From NCBI GenBank assembly GCA_020726505.1, contig JAHLEZ010000021.1, positions 682,001 to 746,000 of the forward strand: 64,000 nucleotides of DNA. Reading direction: 5' to 3'. A program made the translations under genes and the position numbers. How positions within the stretch are numbered: position 1 is the first letter of the stretch; the number at the start of each line of letters is the position of its first letter. The notes under the pieces were generated by a model. The model was given only the letters and a program-made list of their open reading frames with translations, did no database searches and was not told where the DNA came from. Below, one piece after another: positions 1 through 12,616 of this stretch. The DNA comes from Leptodontidium sp. MPI-SDFR-AT-0119 (lineage: Eukaryota > Ascomycota > Leotiomycetes > Helotiales > Leptodontidiaceae).

Positions 1-174
1 TGGTGCTCGTGGAAGCAAGAATCGGCTGAGGGGGGAGGAGCTGCCAAGGGTGGAGCACATCATGTGATCGACGCGAAAGCCAATTCAATCTCTACGCGGA
101 ACACGTCATATCATTGTCCAGAGCCAGCTTCTAAGCCTCAACCATCTGAAGCAACCAACTTCCCCCTCTAAACA

Positions 175-1742
175 ATGGCAGACCCCCAAAGCGATGCGCG
201 GCCTAACTGGTACGCTCTATCCCACCCGTGGCATGACGAACCCCTCACGAACAGGCAAATCGAGGAAGTGTGCATGTTCCAGAAGCAGGAGAATCTAAGG
301 GTTGAGAAAGAGCAACGACGTCAGGCCTTCGAAGAGTCTATCCTACTGCAGAGGAGGAAGTTCGATGCCGAGGAGCGGTCCATTCAAGCAGATGTCATGT
401 ATCCTTTCATATACAAACTTTGGGTAAGCCTTGGATCTTCTGGCGTATGCAGCTTCGCAGCGAAGGAATGCTAGTCCGCTCTGGAAGCCAGAATACTGAT
501 GATTTGCAGGATGATGGAATTGAAGGCGCACGACGTGATACAGTCCCTGCATATACATTCACCATGTTTCTCCGGCTCCCACCCGAACTTCAATTGCGAA
601 TCTGGTCTATGGCAGCTCGCAACGAAGACCCAAAGATCCGTAAAATTCTCTCAATGCGTTATGACGTTCCTGAGATGGACGACATCGGATTTCGAGGCAG
701 GCCATCCGAAGGGTCTAGTCGAATAATTCGAGAACACAATATGTGGGGATTCAAGAAAACTCCAGTCACTCTTCGATTATGCCAGGATTCCCGTATGGTT
801 GCTCAAAGTATATATACCCCCATGAGGTTTTGCGGTAATCATCCTGGTACACAGGGGTCCGAAGCCTATTTCAACACCTTATACGACAATTTCTACTTGG
901 CGGAATATCCTTGGGACGACTTCAAGATCCTGATTGATATATTGATTAAACAGAATACCACCCGCCCCCTCCAACCAAAAGTTCAGCGAGACATGGACAG
1001 GTTCTTCCAGATACGGCACTTGACAGTCGACTTTCAAATATTCGCAGCCGTACGAGCCAGTATCTGGGCAGAATTTTCAAAGCTAGTGAAACTCACGATT
1101 GCCATATATCCATACGGAGTGATCAATGACAGAGAGGCAATACCAGACAGGGATCTTGGATTCGTGAAACCGCAGATAGGGTCGAAATATGGAAAGCGAG
1201 CCGATTGGGTAATGACAGCTGCCTCTACCGCTCTAGAAGCCCTCAAAGATGACCATCCCCAATGGAAGGTCCCGGAGCTCGAGGTCCTTGTGAGGCAAAC
1301 GGGTGACGAAATTGACGATGATGTTGAAGAGCAGTGGACGGATGACCTAACAGAGTATGAGGAAGCTGAGTATCAGGAAGCGACTTTTGATGCGGAGGAA
1401 GAAATATATTCTGGCGATCAAGAGCTGGAAAATCAGGAAGAGGAGCCAAATGACGCAGTTCAGCATGAGGACCCCGAAGCAAGCGACGAGGAGGATGAAG
1501 ACGATGATTCGGATTGGTATCGACAAGCAGATGCACGGATGAAGACGACTATATCTGATGTTGAGATAAAGCAACTGAAGCATAAACATCACCCAAGCCG
1601 GAAGCATCCTCTTAGTCGGTCCAGAGCCAGATCAACCAGCCCGTGGCGGAACTATGAAGCAGATGAGTGGATTTCGGATAGTGAGACAGAAAGTGGAGGG
1701 ACATACCCGGATCGTCCCTTTGTATATAGCAATGCGCTCTGA
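175..1742 (+). CDS. 2EXR-domain protein, intact copy 1 (two exons)
   Basis: Two exons, 175-423 and 510-1742, give about 493 aa; the intron runs 424-509 (GTAAGC...TTTGCAG, phase 0). Exon 1 encodes a charged, Glu/Arg-rich probable coiled coil. Exon 2 opens with the 2EXR hallmark: an AYTF motif, then LPPELQLRIWSMA, which resembles the F-box-like LPxELRxxIW helix. A middle part follows with NTLYDNFYLAEYPWDDFK and the RHLTVDF strand, then a very acidic tail rich in Glu/Asp with a basic RSRARS patch. 2EXR proteins are abundant in Pezizomycotina and their biochemical role is unknown; the F-box resemblance hints at protein-protein interaction, but that is inference. The start ATG at 175 is the first in frame. 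A decayed tandem copy follows 92 bp downstream, and two more family members lie at 12.6-16.3 kb. Confidence 0.85.
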
Positions 1743-1834
1743 GATCTCGCACGATGTAGGTTAAATGGAAATCAATGATATAGCAGTGGCTCGAGTTATT
1801 GAAGATCAAACTCGATTTTTAAATATGTTTAGTG

Positions 1835-2943
1835 CGTGATACTGCCTACACCTTTACCAACTTCCCCAAGCTACCGTTGGAGCTTCGGCTGCACATCTGC
1901 GGATGAACCGTCGACGTACATTCTGGTGAATATGATGGCAGACTACTCGGGTTGGGGCTATTATTTTGACAATGCAAACGAGAGACCAACTCGACGTATC
2001 CAGCCATCCATGAGCAGGCGCCAACGATCTCTCATACACGGACAGAGCCCTGTAGCTGTGAGAGTCTGCAAAGAATCCCGAGTTGAGGCAAACAAAGTCT
2101 ACGCACTTATTTGGTACCGCGCTCACTACCCATTTTCCTACGAGGACAGGATATACGACAGCCAAGGGGATTTTTCCTTTGACCAACGGCCAAGAGATAG
2201 AATGTGCTATATCAACACCCTCTACAACCAGTTCTACCTTGGAGGCAGTCCCTGGGACACATTCAAACTTTTGATTGACCTCACCATCAGGTCTCACACC
2301 ACACGCAGTCGTCCTCCCGCCGTTCAGCAGCAAATCCAAGGCTTAACGCAGATACGCCGCCTCCTACTCGAAATAGACATATTTGGAGCTGTTCCTCTCA
2401 AAATGTGGTCTGAATTTAAACTCGAAGTCCTCACAATTGTCTCCTTCCCAACCTTCCCGATAGGTGGAACATCGTATGGCGGTTTTCATGAGAATGAAGA
2501 TGTATCTGGAGACCCGAAGGAGTTAAGGTTAAGAAAGCCAGCCATCAACTCTAAGATGGGAAGGCGTGCAACGCGGATATGTCAGTATGCGACGAAAGCG
2601 CTCCATGATTTGAAGGAAGAGAAATTACAGCAATGGACTATTCCTAAGATTGAATCCATCTGTTGAGTAGGAGGTTGGTTGGAGAAAGACTACGAGGAGA
2701 AAGATTTCGACGACGACGAGGCGCAAGCTAAGAATGTGAATGAGAACCAACATGATAGTGGCGAAGGCGCTGACCTTGAAAATGGCGCGGTCAACGACGG
2801 GGCTTTGCAGACTACAACAAAGGCCACCATTTGATCATAGACGATGACTCACTGTGGTTCAAGAAAGCGGCCGCGATCATAGTTCACCTAGAGCCCTCGA
2901 GGGAGACGATCAAAAGTCTGCAGCAGAAGTACCACCCTAAATA
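1835..2943 (+). pseudogene. Decayed tandem 2EXR copy
   Basis: This is a broken paralogue of the gene just upstream, lacking its coiled-coil first exon. Frame 1835 reads RDTAYTFTNFPKLPLELRLH, the family hallmark, and then hits TGA near 1904. Homology resumes in the next frame with INTLYNQFYLGGSPWDTFK, the strand LLLEIDIFGAVPLKMWSEF and TIPKIESIC. A TGA at about 2664 interrupts it, after which the same frame continues through an acidic stretch (GGWLEKDYEEKDFDDDE). A further shift leads to DDDSLWFKKAAAIIV and QQKYHPK, matching the C-terminal part of the intact copy, ending with TAG at 2943. Two internal stops and at least two frame changes make a working protein unlikely. The longest open part (about 1930-2666) could still be called as a gene by automatic annotation. 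Confidence 0.85.
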
Positions 2944-3504
2944 GAAGAAGTATTGACACTTCTTGCTATGGGCGTCAGGCGGCGAATTCAAGAATCACGA
3001 TTATTACTTGCTTCCGCGAATGAGAGACCTCTGTTTCGAAGATGTCATATATTTGAGTTTAGAACTTTGTCTTCTGTTTTTGACTGTTCGAAATCCCACC
3101 ATGACTGGCTGTGACTTTTGAATTCAGGTAGATATTGGTTTCCATGCCACGGCTACGAATGCGAGTACTGGTTCACAAGGTCCTGTTTCCAAACATAAAG
3201 TACAGATGCGGACCAAAGTCTCTTGGGGGTTACACGAATCAGGTTCACCTTGCAGATTAGTTGGTATCGCATGGGACAATAGGTGGTTCGATATGCTTGG
3301 ATTACTTTCTTGCAAGTAAGCTTCACCTTGCCATAGTAGATACTATTCTAATAATACTCTCTCTCGTCAGCCATTTCATATTAGGCATTCTATCCAGTTT
3401 CATTCATTGCTCATTTCAGTCATTTCCAGCTTGTCGTTGCCTCGTTCCAAAATCATCTCTTGCCCAATCATCTTTCATCACTTCTCAGATGTATCATTCT
3501 CGCT
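2944..3504. other. Intergenic, no gene seen
   Basis: This is 561 bp between the decayed 2EXR copy and the end of the minus-strand zinc-cluster gene. I see no supported coding frame, RNA gene or clear repeat. The right part is probably the 3' untranslated region of the minus-strand gene. Confidence 0.5.
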
Positions 3505-6500
3505 CTAGAGAAAAGACAGCAAAAACTTCGCCACCAGCCTTCCAGAGCTGTTCTTCGCAAACTCTTCCTGCCCGACACTGAAGTCAAGTGGTTTATCTCG
3601 CTCCTGCAACATTTCAACTACACCTATTAGCAGATTCCCAATGCACGGAGAGCCAGGACTTACCATTACCCAAAACTTTCTCCCTAACCCCACAGATCAT
3701 TTTTATCGCAACACCATCAAACCCAGCATCATCTTGACCCCCAAAATCCTCTCTCAGCGGATTCAACCCACCATTATCAGCCTTTCCCGTGCGGTACAAA
3801 GCATGAAACAGATGTGAAAGCTGCGCATACGGCCCTCCATCAACCATCTCACAATACTCCTCCGGCTCGTTCCCAACCGCAGCTTTCGATTCCGGATCTC
3901 CCATCTTCGCAGCCTGGATGTATGCACGAGCCAGAATTTCCATCTGTTCCATACAATAAGCCAGGAGCAACATGGCGGCGAAACAGGTTGGCCAGAGCGA
4001 TTTGTCGCGGCTGCGCATGGTTTTCTCGAGTTGGGAGAGGACTTTGGTCGTCATGATGCGGCTGGTATGGTATGACAGTGCTTTCGTCTGGCGGTTGAGG
4101 ATGCGTGAGGAGTAGAGTTGGGAGGCGGGAGAGTCAATTTGCAAGTGTGTTAGGATGTGTGTTGCTGAGGAGGATGTGAAGAGGACGGGGCGGTTTATTG
4201 ATCGGATGGTGGCGATTAATTTGAAGCAGTCGTGGATGAGATTGTTTTTCTGCGGGGTGTCAGTGACTGATTCTTGGAAATTCGATAGTGTGGCGGGCAA
4301 CTTACGACGGGCATTGCATTGTAGAAGTCGAATATGATTTCGAAGACTAGGGTTGAGACACTCGAGCTATTATTCCCAAGAATCTGGATGGGGAATCTGG
4401 GGTTTTGGATGATCACATCGATCTTTTTGAGGGTGATCTCGCCAAGTTCCTTGATATCGAGGTCGAGGATTCCTACCGGAAGTGATTCAACACCGAGTGG
4501 CTTTCCATCTCTACCATGGTAGGTTTGCTGTGTAGAGCCGTATGGGGTGGGGTTGAAATAGTTGACAGATAAGGTAACACTGAAAGCATCCGCCCAAGAT
4601 GTGACATCTACGTCCATGGTTTGCGAGGTGAAGCCACGAGTGTTTGTCGCAATATAAGAGCTTATTGCCTCGGCGCTGAAGTCCGATATTATCCATTCTA
4701 CAGTAGTCAGTTCGTTCAATGCCTATGTTTTGATCAAGTAGCTTACCTGGGAACAGAGTGTCCATGTATGCAGCAAATGGTGCTCGATCACAGCGGGCAT
4801 TAGATTTTATGCCTTTCTTCAGACATCGCTGGCAAATAGAACCCTCGGAGCACTGCATGACTGTCAGGCGGGTAGGGGTTTTTGGAAGCGGTATACTTAC
4901 TGGCATCTTCATTACCCAGCAATTCCAACAGGCTCCCACTTTTCTAACCTCTCTCGCCTTTTTCAGAGTCGCTGGGGGCAAAGCACCTCTTCTGCCTCCA
5001 TGAGTACGAGCTGGGATAGGGGGTTCATTTCCGTCATGGGCCACGAATGTGAATGCCGTAGGACTGAAACCCGTCGGACTATCATATCTCGCCACCTCTG
5101 AATGACCCTCTCTCAGGAGTTCTCGAGAAGTCTGATCAGGCGATCCAGCCTGGATCATGGCATTAGGTGATGCTGATGAAGAGACTCCCTCAGAGATAGA
5201 GAAAGGCACCGATGTGCCATCAAGTGTGCTGATTGACGCGGGGCTGGTTTCATGGTTTGGAGGAGAAGCAGGCACCCCCATTCCAGGATGTTCGATGAAA
5301 TTTGATTTACCAACGGGTGTGGCCTTCAGAACAATCGTGGGAAGCTCTGTCAAACCAAACCTCTGTGTGAAGAAGCCGTTATATGAGCCATCTGGGAGAA
5401 AACATGTTCCCAGACCCAAGAGAAATTCTTTTGTGCCCTTGAATGCTAATGTCTCCCATTGACTGCCTTGTACCATCTTTCGTGTCTGCAGAAGCCGATT
5501 ATGAGCTTCACCGTTGTTAACACTGGACACGTCATAAAGGACAATGTCGTTTTTGGAGGCCCAGCAGAATACGCTCACAAGAGCCTTGTATCCACTGGCA
5601 ATCTTCGAGGCCTCTTCCTCACTCCAAGGATTTGGATCTTCGTATGTAGCTCGGAACGAGTAAGCATCGGTGAGGATAGATTTAGCGACACCGAAAACTA
5701 GGAGTGCATAGAAGCAGGCGATTTGAGCAGTCCCGCTCAATTTAGCTCGACCAGAGCAGGTTCTTTCAAAGTTGCGAAGGAATGTCTCGACATCTTCTGT
5801 CAGATTTACCAGAACAAGAGTATTCGGCGTCGATCGTGTAGGATCAAACGGTGCTTTACCAACCATATCCCCAGAAGCAATCTGAGCACAGAGCCTTTCT
5901 AAAAGATAGAGCTCTGTCGATTGACGAAGCAATCGCTTTGCTAATTTGAACAATTCCCAGGAGGTCTAAAGATTTGTCAGTGTCGCGTACGCGAAGGGAA
6001 AACTCTACATACCGGTTCGGATTTGGAGAACGAATTCCCCAGACTAAGCAGAGTGAAGAGATTATAGGCAGTCTTCGTCAAGTATACCCGATCCATCGAT
6101 ACTGCTTGAAGGACACTCCACGCAGCTTCGTAGTCTTCGAGGTCGATCTTTTGGCTGTCGGTACTTTGATCGTACTGGACAGAGGAGCTACCCGACGAGG
6201 CCAAAGATTCTCGTCTTGCTGTATCTTCCCAAGAAGATTCTGCGAGCTGGAAGAAGTCGTCTCTTGTGAGAACTAAATTCAACATTCGTCTTCTCTTCTG
6301 ATCTGAGACTCTGGATTTTGTCAAGACAAAATTGATAATCTCGATTCCCCCAGGTCGATACGACAGTTTTCGCTGACACGATCGGGAGAATGCTAGCTTC
6401 GTCAGATCACCTCTACTTCTCTGCTGGATTAGACTCACCAGGGCAGAATATTATGGATAGATCACGTAGGTGGCCTCTGAAGCACCCAAGTACCTTCCAG

Positions 6501-7230
6501 TAGTCGGACTCATTGTCGAAGCCCTGACTTGGACAATGCCGGCACTGTTCCAGAGAATCGCACTGCACTCAGTTAGTCGGAACAGGTCACAAGTCAAGAT
6601 TCATACCTTCTTCTTGAGAATCCTGCATCGAAGGCAAGGAGTTTTCTCGTTTCCTTCCGTCCGAAGCCGCTTCGATCGAGAGGAAGGGTCCAGTGATGAC
6701 TTCTGTGATGATGCTGAGAATACATGGTATCCATCGTTTGAACCTTGCACTTTTCTCTTCCTCGAGGATTCGCCTTTTCCTGCATCGTCAGGCATGACGG
6801 ATGATGCTATATTTCCACTGTCTAGCCATTGAACGAAGCTCTTGCAGGTCACTTGACGAAAATGCGATTCTGGGACGGTTTGAAGATACCGTAGGGCGGA
6901 TGATAAATTTCCTGCAAATTCAAATCAATGCCCTGTGTCTTCAAGCTGTCACTGTACTTACCAGCTTTTGAGATCTCATCCTCGAGAGACCGGATTTTCT
7001 GCCTCAATACTTGGCAACGATCCCCAACTGGGGGCCGTGAGTGACCATCTAAAAACGTTAGAAGACCATCATTATCTCAAACATAGGCATACAGTACCAA
7101 ATCTGATATACTCCTCAAGCATAGCAAGTTTGCGTATGAGCATGGCTTCGACCTCCTCCTCGCTAGGCTGCCACTCACCGACTGGTGGCGAATCCTCGCT
7201 CAAGACCTGCGGGCATCCAATCGCAGCCAT
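3505..7230 (-). CDS. Regulator-like protein with two zinc-cluster motifs (ten exons)
   Basis: I rebuilt ten exons: 7230-7098, 7048-6962, 6911-6607, 6562-6439, 6392-6013, 5965-4901, 4852-4747, 4697-4306, 4249-3664 and 3617-3505, for about 1096 aa; every junction keeps phase. A first cysteine cluster near residue 170 reads C-x2-C-x6-C-x5-C-x2-C (CLRCRILKKKC, then CRHC) and a later Cys in the WKVLGCFRG segment. A second cluster near residue 695 reads GACWNCWVMKMPC, then CQRCLKKG and a final Cys. Both match the fungal Zn2Cys6 binuclear pattern, with a longer last loop in the first. Between them lie helical conserved stretches (SSWEDTARRE, VYLTKTAYN) and a Ser/Pro-rich linker; after the second come NNLIHDCFKLI and helical segments. 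A DNA-binding regulator is likely; targets are unknown. Both clusters carry a phase-0 intron just before the third Cys, suggesting internal duplication. The start ATG at 7230 is inferred; more 5' exons are possible. Confidence 0.75.
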
Positions 7231-8104
7231 GTTGAGAGAATCTTCGATGATTTCGAAATCCTTCGGTGAAGGAGATCATCTGGATCTTATACCTCAAGGC
7301 TTCGCTGAGGACCACGTAGGTAGTGATGAGTCTGTGGCCGAGGCTGAGCATTTGTCGGTGACCAGGATGTTGCGGCGCAGCTTGAATTTCCCTTTCAGCG
7401 ACCGGGACTTGGACGTCAGGGTCAGGGATGTTGAGTCAGCATTGTCGCCATCTTGTCTTTCACAAGCCTCAATATCAGTTCGTGACTTCAATCGATGAGG
7501 CACCATCTATTCAGGAAGTTCGAAGGAGCAGAGTGTAAGTCTAGCGGCCTAAGTAGTTTACAGCATGAAGATTATTTAGTTTACGGAGAGTGTGCAAGTC
7601 TTTTCCAGTCCAAACGATGGAAGTAGCTCTGGGTACGAAGTTTGATAATTCCCCAGACTCTAGGCAACATGCTGACCCGTTCATACAGCCTGCCTTAGAT
7701 TTAAGTGCGCATCACTGAAGCATTCTTCGAGATCTCGTTCGAACATTCCATTCCACAGCTTCTTGCAAATGGGATTGATCGACTATACTCGTAGGCAGCA
7801 GGTGGAAAGGAGTTGATGCTGGTGAAGGTCTCGATACGCTGTTCCCCGCTACGTATCGAATGGTGAATAATTGATGTCTCCCCTCCCGGGTCAAGGTTGC
7901 AATATCATTGCAGCGATCCTCAGGGCTTCAACTTCTTTTAATTTCACCATACGTTAAAATATACTCTTTCATTACCATACCCTTCCTGCACAAAACGGCC
8001 ATGGATACTGTACATCTTGTCCTCTAAGGTCTATGACACCTCGGCTCAATGAAACCATACACTCCTTCAAGGAACCCCCCCCCCCCCCCCCCCTCCTCCC
8101 CCAG
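7231..8104. other. Intergenic with upstream region of the zinc-cluster gene
   Basis: No coding frame here is supported. The minus-strand frame at 7294-7506 is open but has no recognised motif and no clear splice link to the gene at 7230, so I leave it out. The right part contains a C homopolymer, listed separately. Confidence 0.45.
8075..8093. repeat. C19 homopolymer tract
   Basis: Nineteen consecutive C residues, just past the stop codon of the minus-strand gene at 8105. This is directly visible. Its length is likely to vary between isolates and to be error-prone in sequencing. Confidence 0.95.
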
Positions 8105-9335
8105 CTATTCTTGAAATTTCCCTATTGGAGAGAGTTCAGAGGTCGGCTGCTGAATGTGTCGACTCCGGAGATCGAAGAACTCAGATAGCGGAATACCTGC
8201 CATATTACATGCACGCCAGTGCTTCACATCCGACTCCAGGGACGATTGTGCCTGCTTCCAAGAGTCTCCACTATCACTCCCCTGACTGCTGCTCACACTT
8301 CGTGACAGGCCATTGCTCCTGGCTATTCTCTTTGACTTCTCGTATCCAGAATTGATTGTCATTCGAGCGATCGCAGAAAACCCTCCGCTTCTGCCTCTTG
8401 ATCTGGCGGGTGGGCTGACGACATCAAGTTCGAGTAAAGGGGGCTCTGCTGATTTCCCTTCATGCCTTCCCAACACAGTTCCGAATTCGTGCAGCAGATT
8501 ATCAGCATCGACTTGGTCGTGCAGGTCTTCGGGAGCTGGGTAGCGTAGGTCGATGCCGAGTCGCGGGTTTCGGAAGTGTTCGTGGATCTTGGCCATACTC
8601 AGGGCATGCGTGCCATCGGTGTCGTAAAGAGAAATCCAAGCATCTCTGATGCAGTTGTAGGTTCTTGTTACTTTCTGTTGTCGGGTCTGATCCACAAGAT
8701 CTGGATTCTTAGAGTCAGCATAATATCTCGGGTCTTGGGAAGGTCACCCTACTTCTAAATTCGTACGGCAAATTTACATTGTCCTCGACCGGAAATCCCT
8801 TTGGGTCATATTTTATGATGACCCGTACAGACATACTCTGGAACATATCCTGCCAGTCGAAAACCAAGGCGATGAACATCCAATCAATCGGTTTCTTTCG
8901 TTCGAATCTTGCCCCGCCTTTACTGAACTCGGCCGTGTTACATGCTGTCCATTTCTTCTGGACTTCTCGTGCAAAATCTCGAAATTGCTCATTGATAGGG
9001 CATTCATACTCCCAACAGGCAATTGCAAGATCGAGAAGTTGTGTGAATCCATGGTCTCGACTGTCGATTGTGAGTTCTGGAACTTTATCTTCGCTTTCTC
9101 CTGGAATTGTGCTGATGATCGTTCTGAGTGCACTCTCCGTAACTCCACCACTTGGGAATATCCGTGATCTCGAGGATTGAGACAATCCTAGTCTGTCATT
9201 GAGGATCTGAGATCCCAATTTTCGGGAGTAGTCATGGACATTGCTTGTGTGGACGAACCATCGCCATTTGACGTCCTTGGTGATGTCGTGATGAAGCTGG
9301 ATCTCATGTCGGAAGCTCTTACTTGAGCCGTACAT
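8105..9335 (-). CDS. Conserved-looking protein of unknown function
   Basis: Two exons, 9335-8753 and 8700-8105, give about 392 aa. The intron (8752-8701, 52 nt) has a GTAGGG donor, a CTGAC branch-like site and a CCAG acceptor, and joins YEFRN to LVDQTRQQ in phase 1. The protein starts MYGSSKSFRHEI at an ATG with an acceptable context. It contains WxF-rich segments (KWRWFVHTSN, KPIDWMFIALVFDWQDMF), an EYECPINEQFRDFA helix, and a Ser/Arg-rich low-complexity stretch near residue 320. I see no signal peptide, membrane span or catalytic motif, and I do not recognise the family. Its neighbours give no functional link. Confidence 0.6.
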
Positions 9336-9917
9336 TGTTCATCATCCGCTTCTGCCAAGTTCATGTCGTGGAGTTGTCATGCAAAATCCAAGGTTGGGTT
9401 GATTGCTGAAGCCTTGCGAGGGCATTGCCAGGTCACATCGAGCTGTGGAACCTGTGTGCTGCTACGAATATCATTGTCTCACCCCCGAGCCAACACACGA
9501 CCAACATGCAGCAACACGCCCAATCGAAACGTCACATCATACCGATGAGCTTTCCTGAACGCCTAACCCTTTGGAGCCTCAAGATGAGATGCTTCCATTC
9601 ATTCCCTACACGGTGATGATTGCTTGCCAGTGGTGTCTCACAATCCAGTCATTCTTTGTGTGTTGCACTTTGTGTTATTCTAGAACATCAAGAGGTTCTT
9701 TTGCTCGATCACAATGACTCGGGTAGAGTTTTGCCGGCGACTTTGGATTGGATCAGTGTAATCGTCCGACTTGAGGGCTGAGAGGCAACACAACATACAT
9801 CAATGCAGTCAGCTTTCCCATTCTCGTGGAGGCCATGCTTTGACCTCAAGAAGTTCTGCCTTTAGTTCAATACCTCTTCCGTTCCCATCTTTGTAAGTAT
9901 CTCTCGTCGCCGTCAAC
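9336..9917. other. Divergent intergenic region, no gene seen
   Basis: This 582-bp stretch separates the divergent starts of the unknown gene (minus) and the ammonium transporter (plus), so it should hold both promoters. I see no convincing coding frame and did not identify specific operators. Confidence 0.5.
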
Positions 9918-11812
9918 ATGTCGCAAGATTACAGATTTGATCTGGTCACTGCGTTCAGTACAGCTAGTCTGAACATTTCGGCAGATAATTTCAGCTCCAG
10001 GATTCCAAATGAGTTCTACTCAGTGAGTTCAAGCAATCGTTGCCTTTCAAGAAAGTTCAAACTTATGGATTATAACCAGGGCAGTGACTTGGCTTGGGTG
10101 ATGTTCTCGAGCGGCCTCGTGCTCCTGATGGTCCCAGGACTCGGTCTCTTTTACTCTGGAATTTCCGAGAGATGTTCAGCAATTTCCATGATGTGGCTGT
10201 CCATGATGACCACGGCACTCATTGGAATCCAGGTAAGTCATTCTCCAGAACTCCAACCGAGCAGAGCAGGACTGATGAGCATAAGTGGTTCCTATGGGGC
10301 TATTCTATTACCTTTACAGGCTCTCGGAGAATGTGGGGAGGAGTGGGCAGTGTGGCCTTTCACAGCGATTTGACTATTCCGTGGGGGAACAAACCCGGCA
10401 CCAAAATCCCCCAGCTTTCATACGCCTTCTATCAAGGAATATTTGCTTGCTTCACGTATGTCTCGATCACCGCTTGAGAACTATTTCTGACGGGAAACAG
10501 GGCAGCTGTGGTGAGTGGCGCAGCTATCCGCAAAGGCAGACCACTCCATTTCCTCGTCTTCATCTTCATCTGGTCAACTTTCGTCTACGATCCCATTGCT
10601 CGATCCTCCTGGAATCCAGTAGGCTGGTCAAATTACTGGAAAGGCGAGTCCAGTGGCGTGTTCGACTTCGCTGGCGGAACCGTCGTGCACATCGTTTCTG
10701 CCACAACATCTGCAGTATATTCCATATTCTTCAAGTGGAGACGAACCATTTTTCGCCTACCACGTCTTCAGCAAGCCGACAAAGATTCTCTCAATCGACC
10801 GTACAAGCCCCATAATGTTGTGAATGTCGTTCTCGGGACGGCATTCCTCTGGATCGGATGGTTTGGTTTCAATGGAGGATCCGCACTTGGAGCTAATCTG
10901 AGGGCAGTCTCGGCTTGCATTTCAACACACCTAGCTGCTTGTGCAGGCGCTGTCATGGGAAGCCTCTTGGAATACCTTGCTGCTTCTAGAAGAGATGCGG
11001 ATGCAGGCAGATTTTCTGTTGTGGGATTCTGCAACGGAGCAGTTGCCGGGCTCGTTGCTATCACTCCAGCAGCTGGATATGTGAGTCCCCTCTCCGCACG
11101 TTAGCTTAGCAGAGGCTAATTTGTAGGTTCCGTATTGGTCGGCTCCAATCTTTGGGATAGCTGGCAGCTTCTTTGTTGCCCTGTTCCAAGATATCAGTGT
11201 GGCATATTTCGATACCAACGAGATCTTCGTTGTTCATGGTGTTGCTGGATGGGTTGGGATGTTGCTGACTGCAGGATTTGCTCGGTAAGTTAGTTGAGGG
11301 GTACTTCGATTTCTACATCCAGGTGTAGATCACTGACGGATTTCCAGCGCCGATGTTGCAGCACTGGACGGATACACAGTGATTGTCAACCATAAATGGG
11401 AACAACTTGGGTACGTCGACATTTGCCAGTACGGCTAATCACAGAAGTGCAGCTAACAACCCCCAGAATCCAAATAAGTGACGGTCTTGTTGGTATGGTT
11501 TGGTCAGGTGCAATGACATTCCTCATTCTTCTCTTCATGGAAGCTGTTATTATTTTCACCAGAAGACTTCGAGGTATTCCCGAGCCCGACTTCCAATTGA
11601 TCCTTGACCAAGATGTCATTCTCGATCACGAGATCGGCGATGAATTTACTATCAAGACGAAAGAATCGAATGGGATGGCTTTGGTGGGCTTGAATTCACA
11701 CCGAGAGGGCCATGCTAGTATCCCAGGGGTTGGAGAGCTGGAGGCTGGGACTTTCGTGGGAGGGGTGACAAGGAGAGAAGCTTCGAGGTCCAGGTCCAGA
11801 CGCTTTGTGTGA
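9918..11812 (+). CDS. Ammonium transporter (Amt/Mep family)
   Basis: Six exons (9918-10232, 10286-10455, 10501-11080, 11127-11284, 11348-11410, 11467-11812) give about 543 aa. The Amt/Mep/Rh core is clear: GLGLFYSG in the first helices, WFLWGYSITF, the FDFAGGTVVHI helix with the first pore histidine, WIGWFGFNGGSALG, and IFVVHGVAGWVGMLLTAGFA with the second pore histidine. VNHKWEQLG and the last helix follow, then a cytoplasmic tail starting at RRLRGIPEP. Both twin-His residues and the Asp eight residues before the first one are present, so transport of ammonium across the plasma membrane is likely. It diverges from standard fungal Mep proteins in the loop before the second His and ends in an Arg/Ser-rich tail. 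The start is uncertain: the Met at 10065 (MDYNQGS) lies nearer the usual N-terminus. Confidence 0.85.
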
Positions 11813-12616
11813 TGTGTATGCTGCTTGTATTGGTTCCGCTACGAATAGACTTGACTTTGTGCTGCAACCATTTTAAACCCGAGACAATCGCCTAATTTGT
11901 AAGCTTCATGGACTTCTCCACTTTGAAGTCCGGATCCAGTCTACCTATCTCCAAGTCACAAATCTCACTCGGCACTTCCGACGCCATTTCAAGCCCTAAC
12001 ATTCTTTCCGGTCGCTTCATCCTTCCCGCCGAAGGAATCGTTCGTGCCCATTGAGACGCGGTACCACATTTCTCATCACGGTCCCACGAGCACTTCAGGG
12101 AGACTGAGGGGATGTATCAGCCAGGCAGACAGAGAGAAGTGCATGGCTGATCATTCCTAGGAGGTGAGCAGGATGAGCTGGCAGCTTGTGCAAGGTCAAC
12201 TGTCGATGATGCTTGGCTTGCTGATCCCAACTAGCAAGACAAGGCGACGCGTGGTGATGGAAACAATGGAAAGGGGGCAAGCATTAAATTAGTACATATG
12301 TTGTGCTATATTCTAGAAGGTGTAACGGAAGGATTTGGTTGTGGGAACTGAGTAATCGGAAGCTTGCCGTGCAAAGTTGATAGACAGTAAACATCCGAGA
12401 CCACCGAAATAAAGGACAATCCTTCTGGCAATTAAACTTCATTGTCAGAAAATTCAAGCAAAGAAGCGAGGGAGGTGGAAATAGACGAGCTGAGTCATTT
12501 TAGACGGTTGAAAAGAACAATTGAGAGTGAGGGAATATAGATGTGGACGAGTTGACGAATGTACTCAGTGAAAGGCGAAGTCGTCATTTCGCGCCAGAGG
12601 ATTATTGTCCCTTCCA
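11813..12616. other. Convergent intergenic region, no gene seen
   Basis: About 800 bp lie between the 3' end of the ammonium transporter and the 3' end of a minus-strand 2EXR pseudogene. I find no supported coding frame or RNA. It probably contains two 3' untranslated regions. Confidence 0.45.

Noticed and set aside
1854..2339. 161-codon open frame on the minus strand
   Set aside because: It lies opposite the 2EXR pseudogene and has no motif; the plus strand shows clear homology to the intact copy.
5977..6379. Alternative reading MSAKTVVSTWGNRDYQF of exon 5 in the zinc-cluster gene
   Set aside because: Using the acceptor at CTAG (6393) gives a 46-nt intron with a CTGAC branch and one continuous frame through SSWEDTARRE; the alternative needs a further, too short intron.
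6935..7498. 187-codon plus-strand open frame
   Set aside because: It overlaps the first exons of the minus-strand zinc-cluster gene, whose splice phases and motifs are consistent; the plus frame is Ser-rich with no motif.
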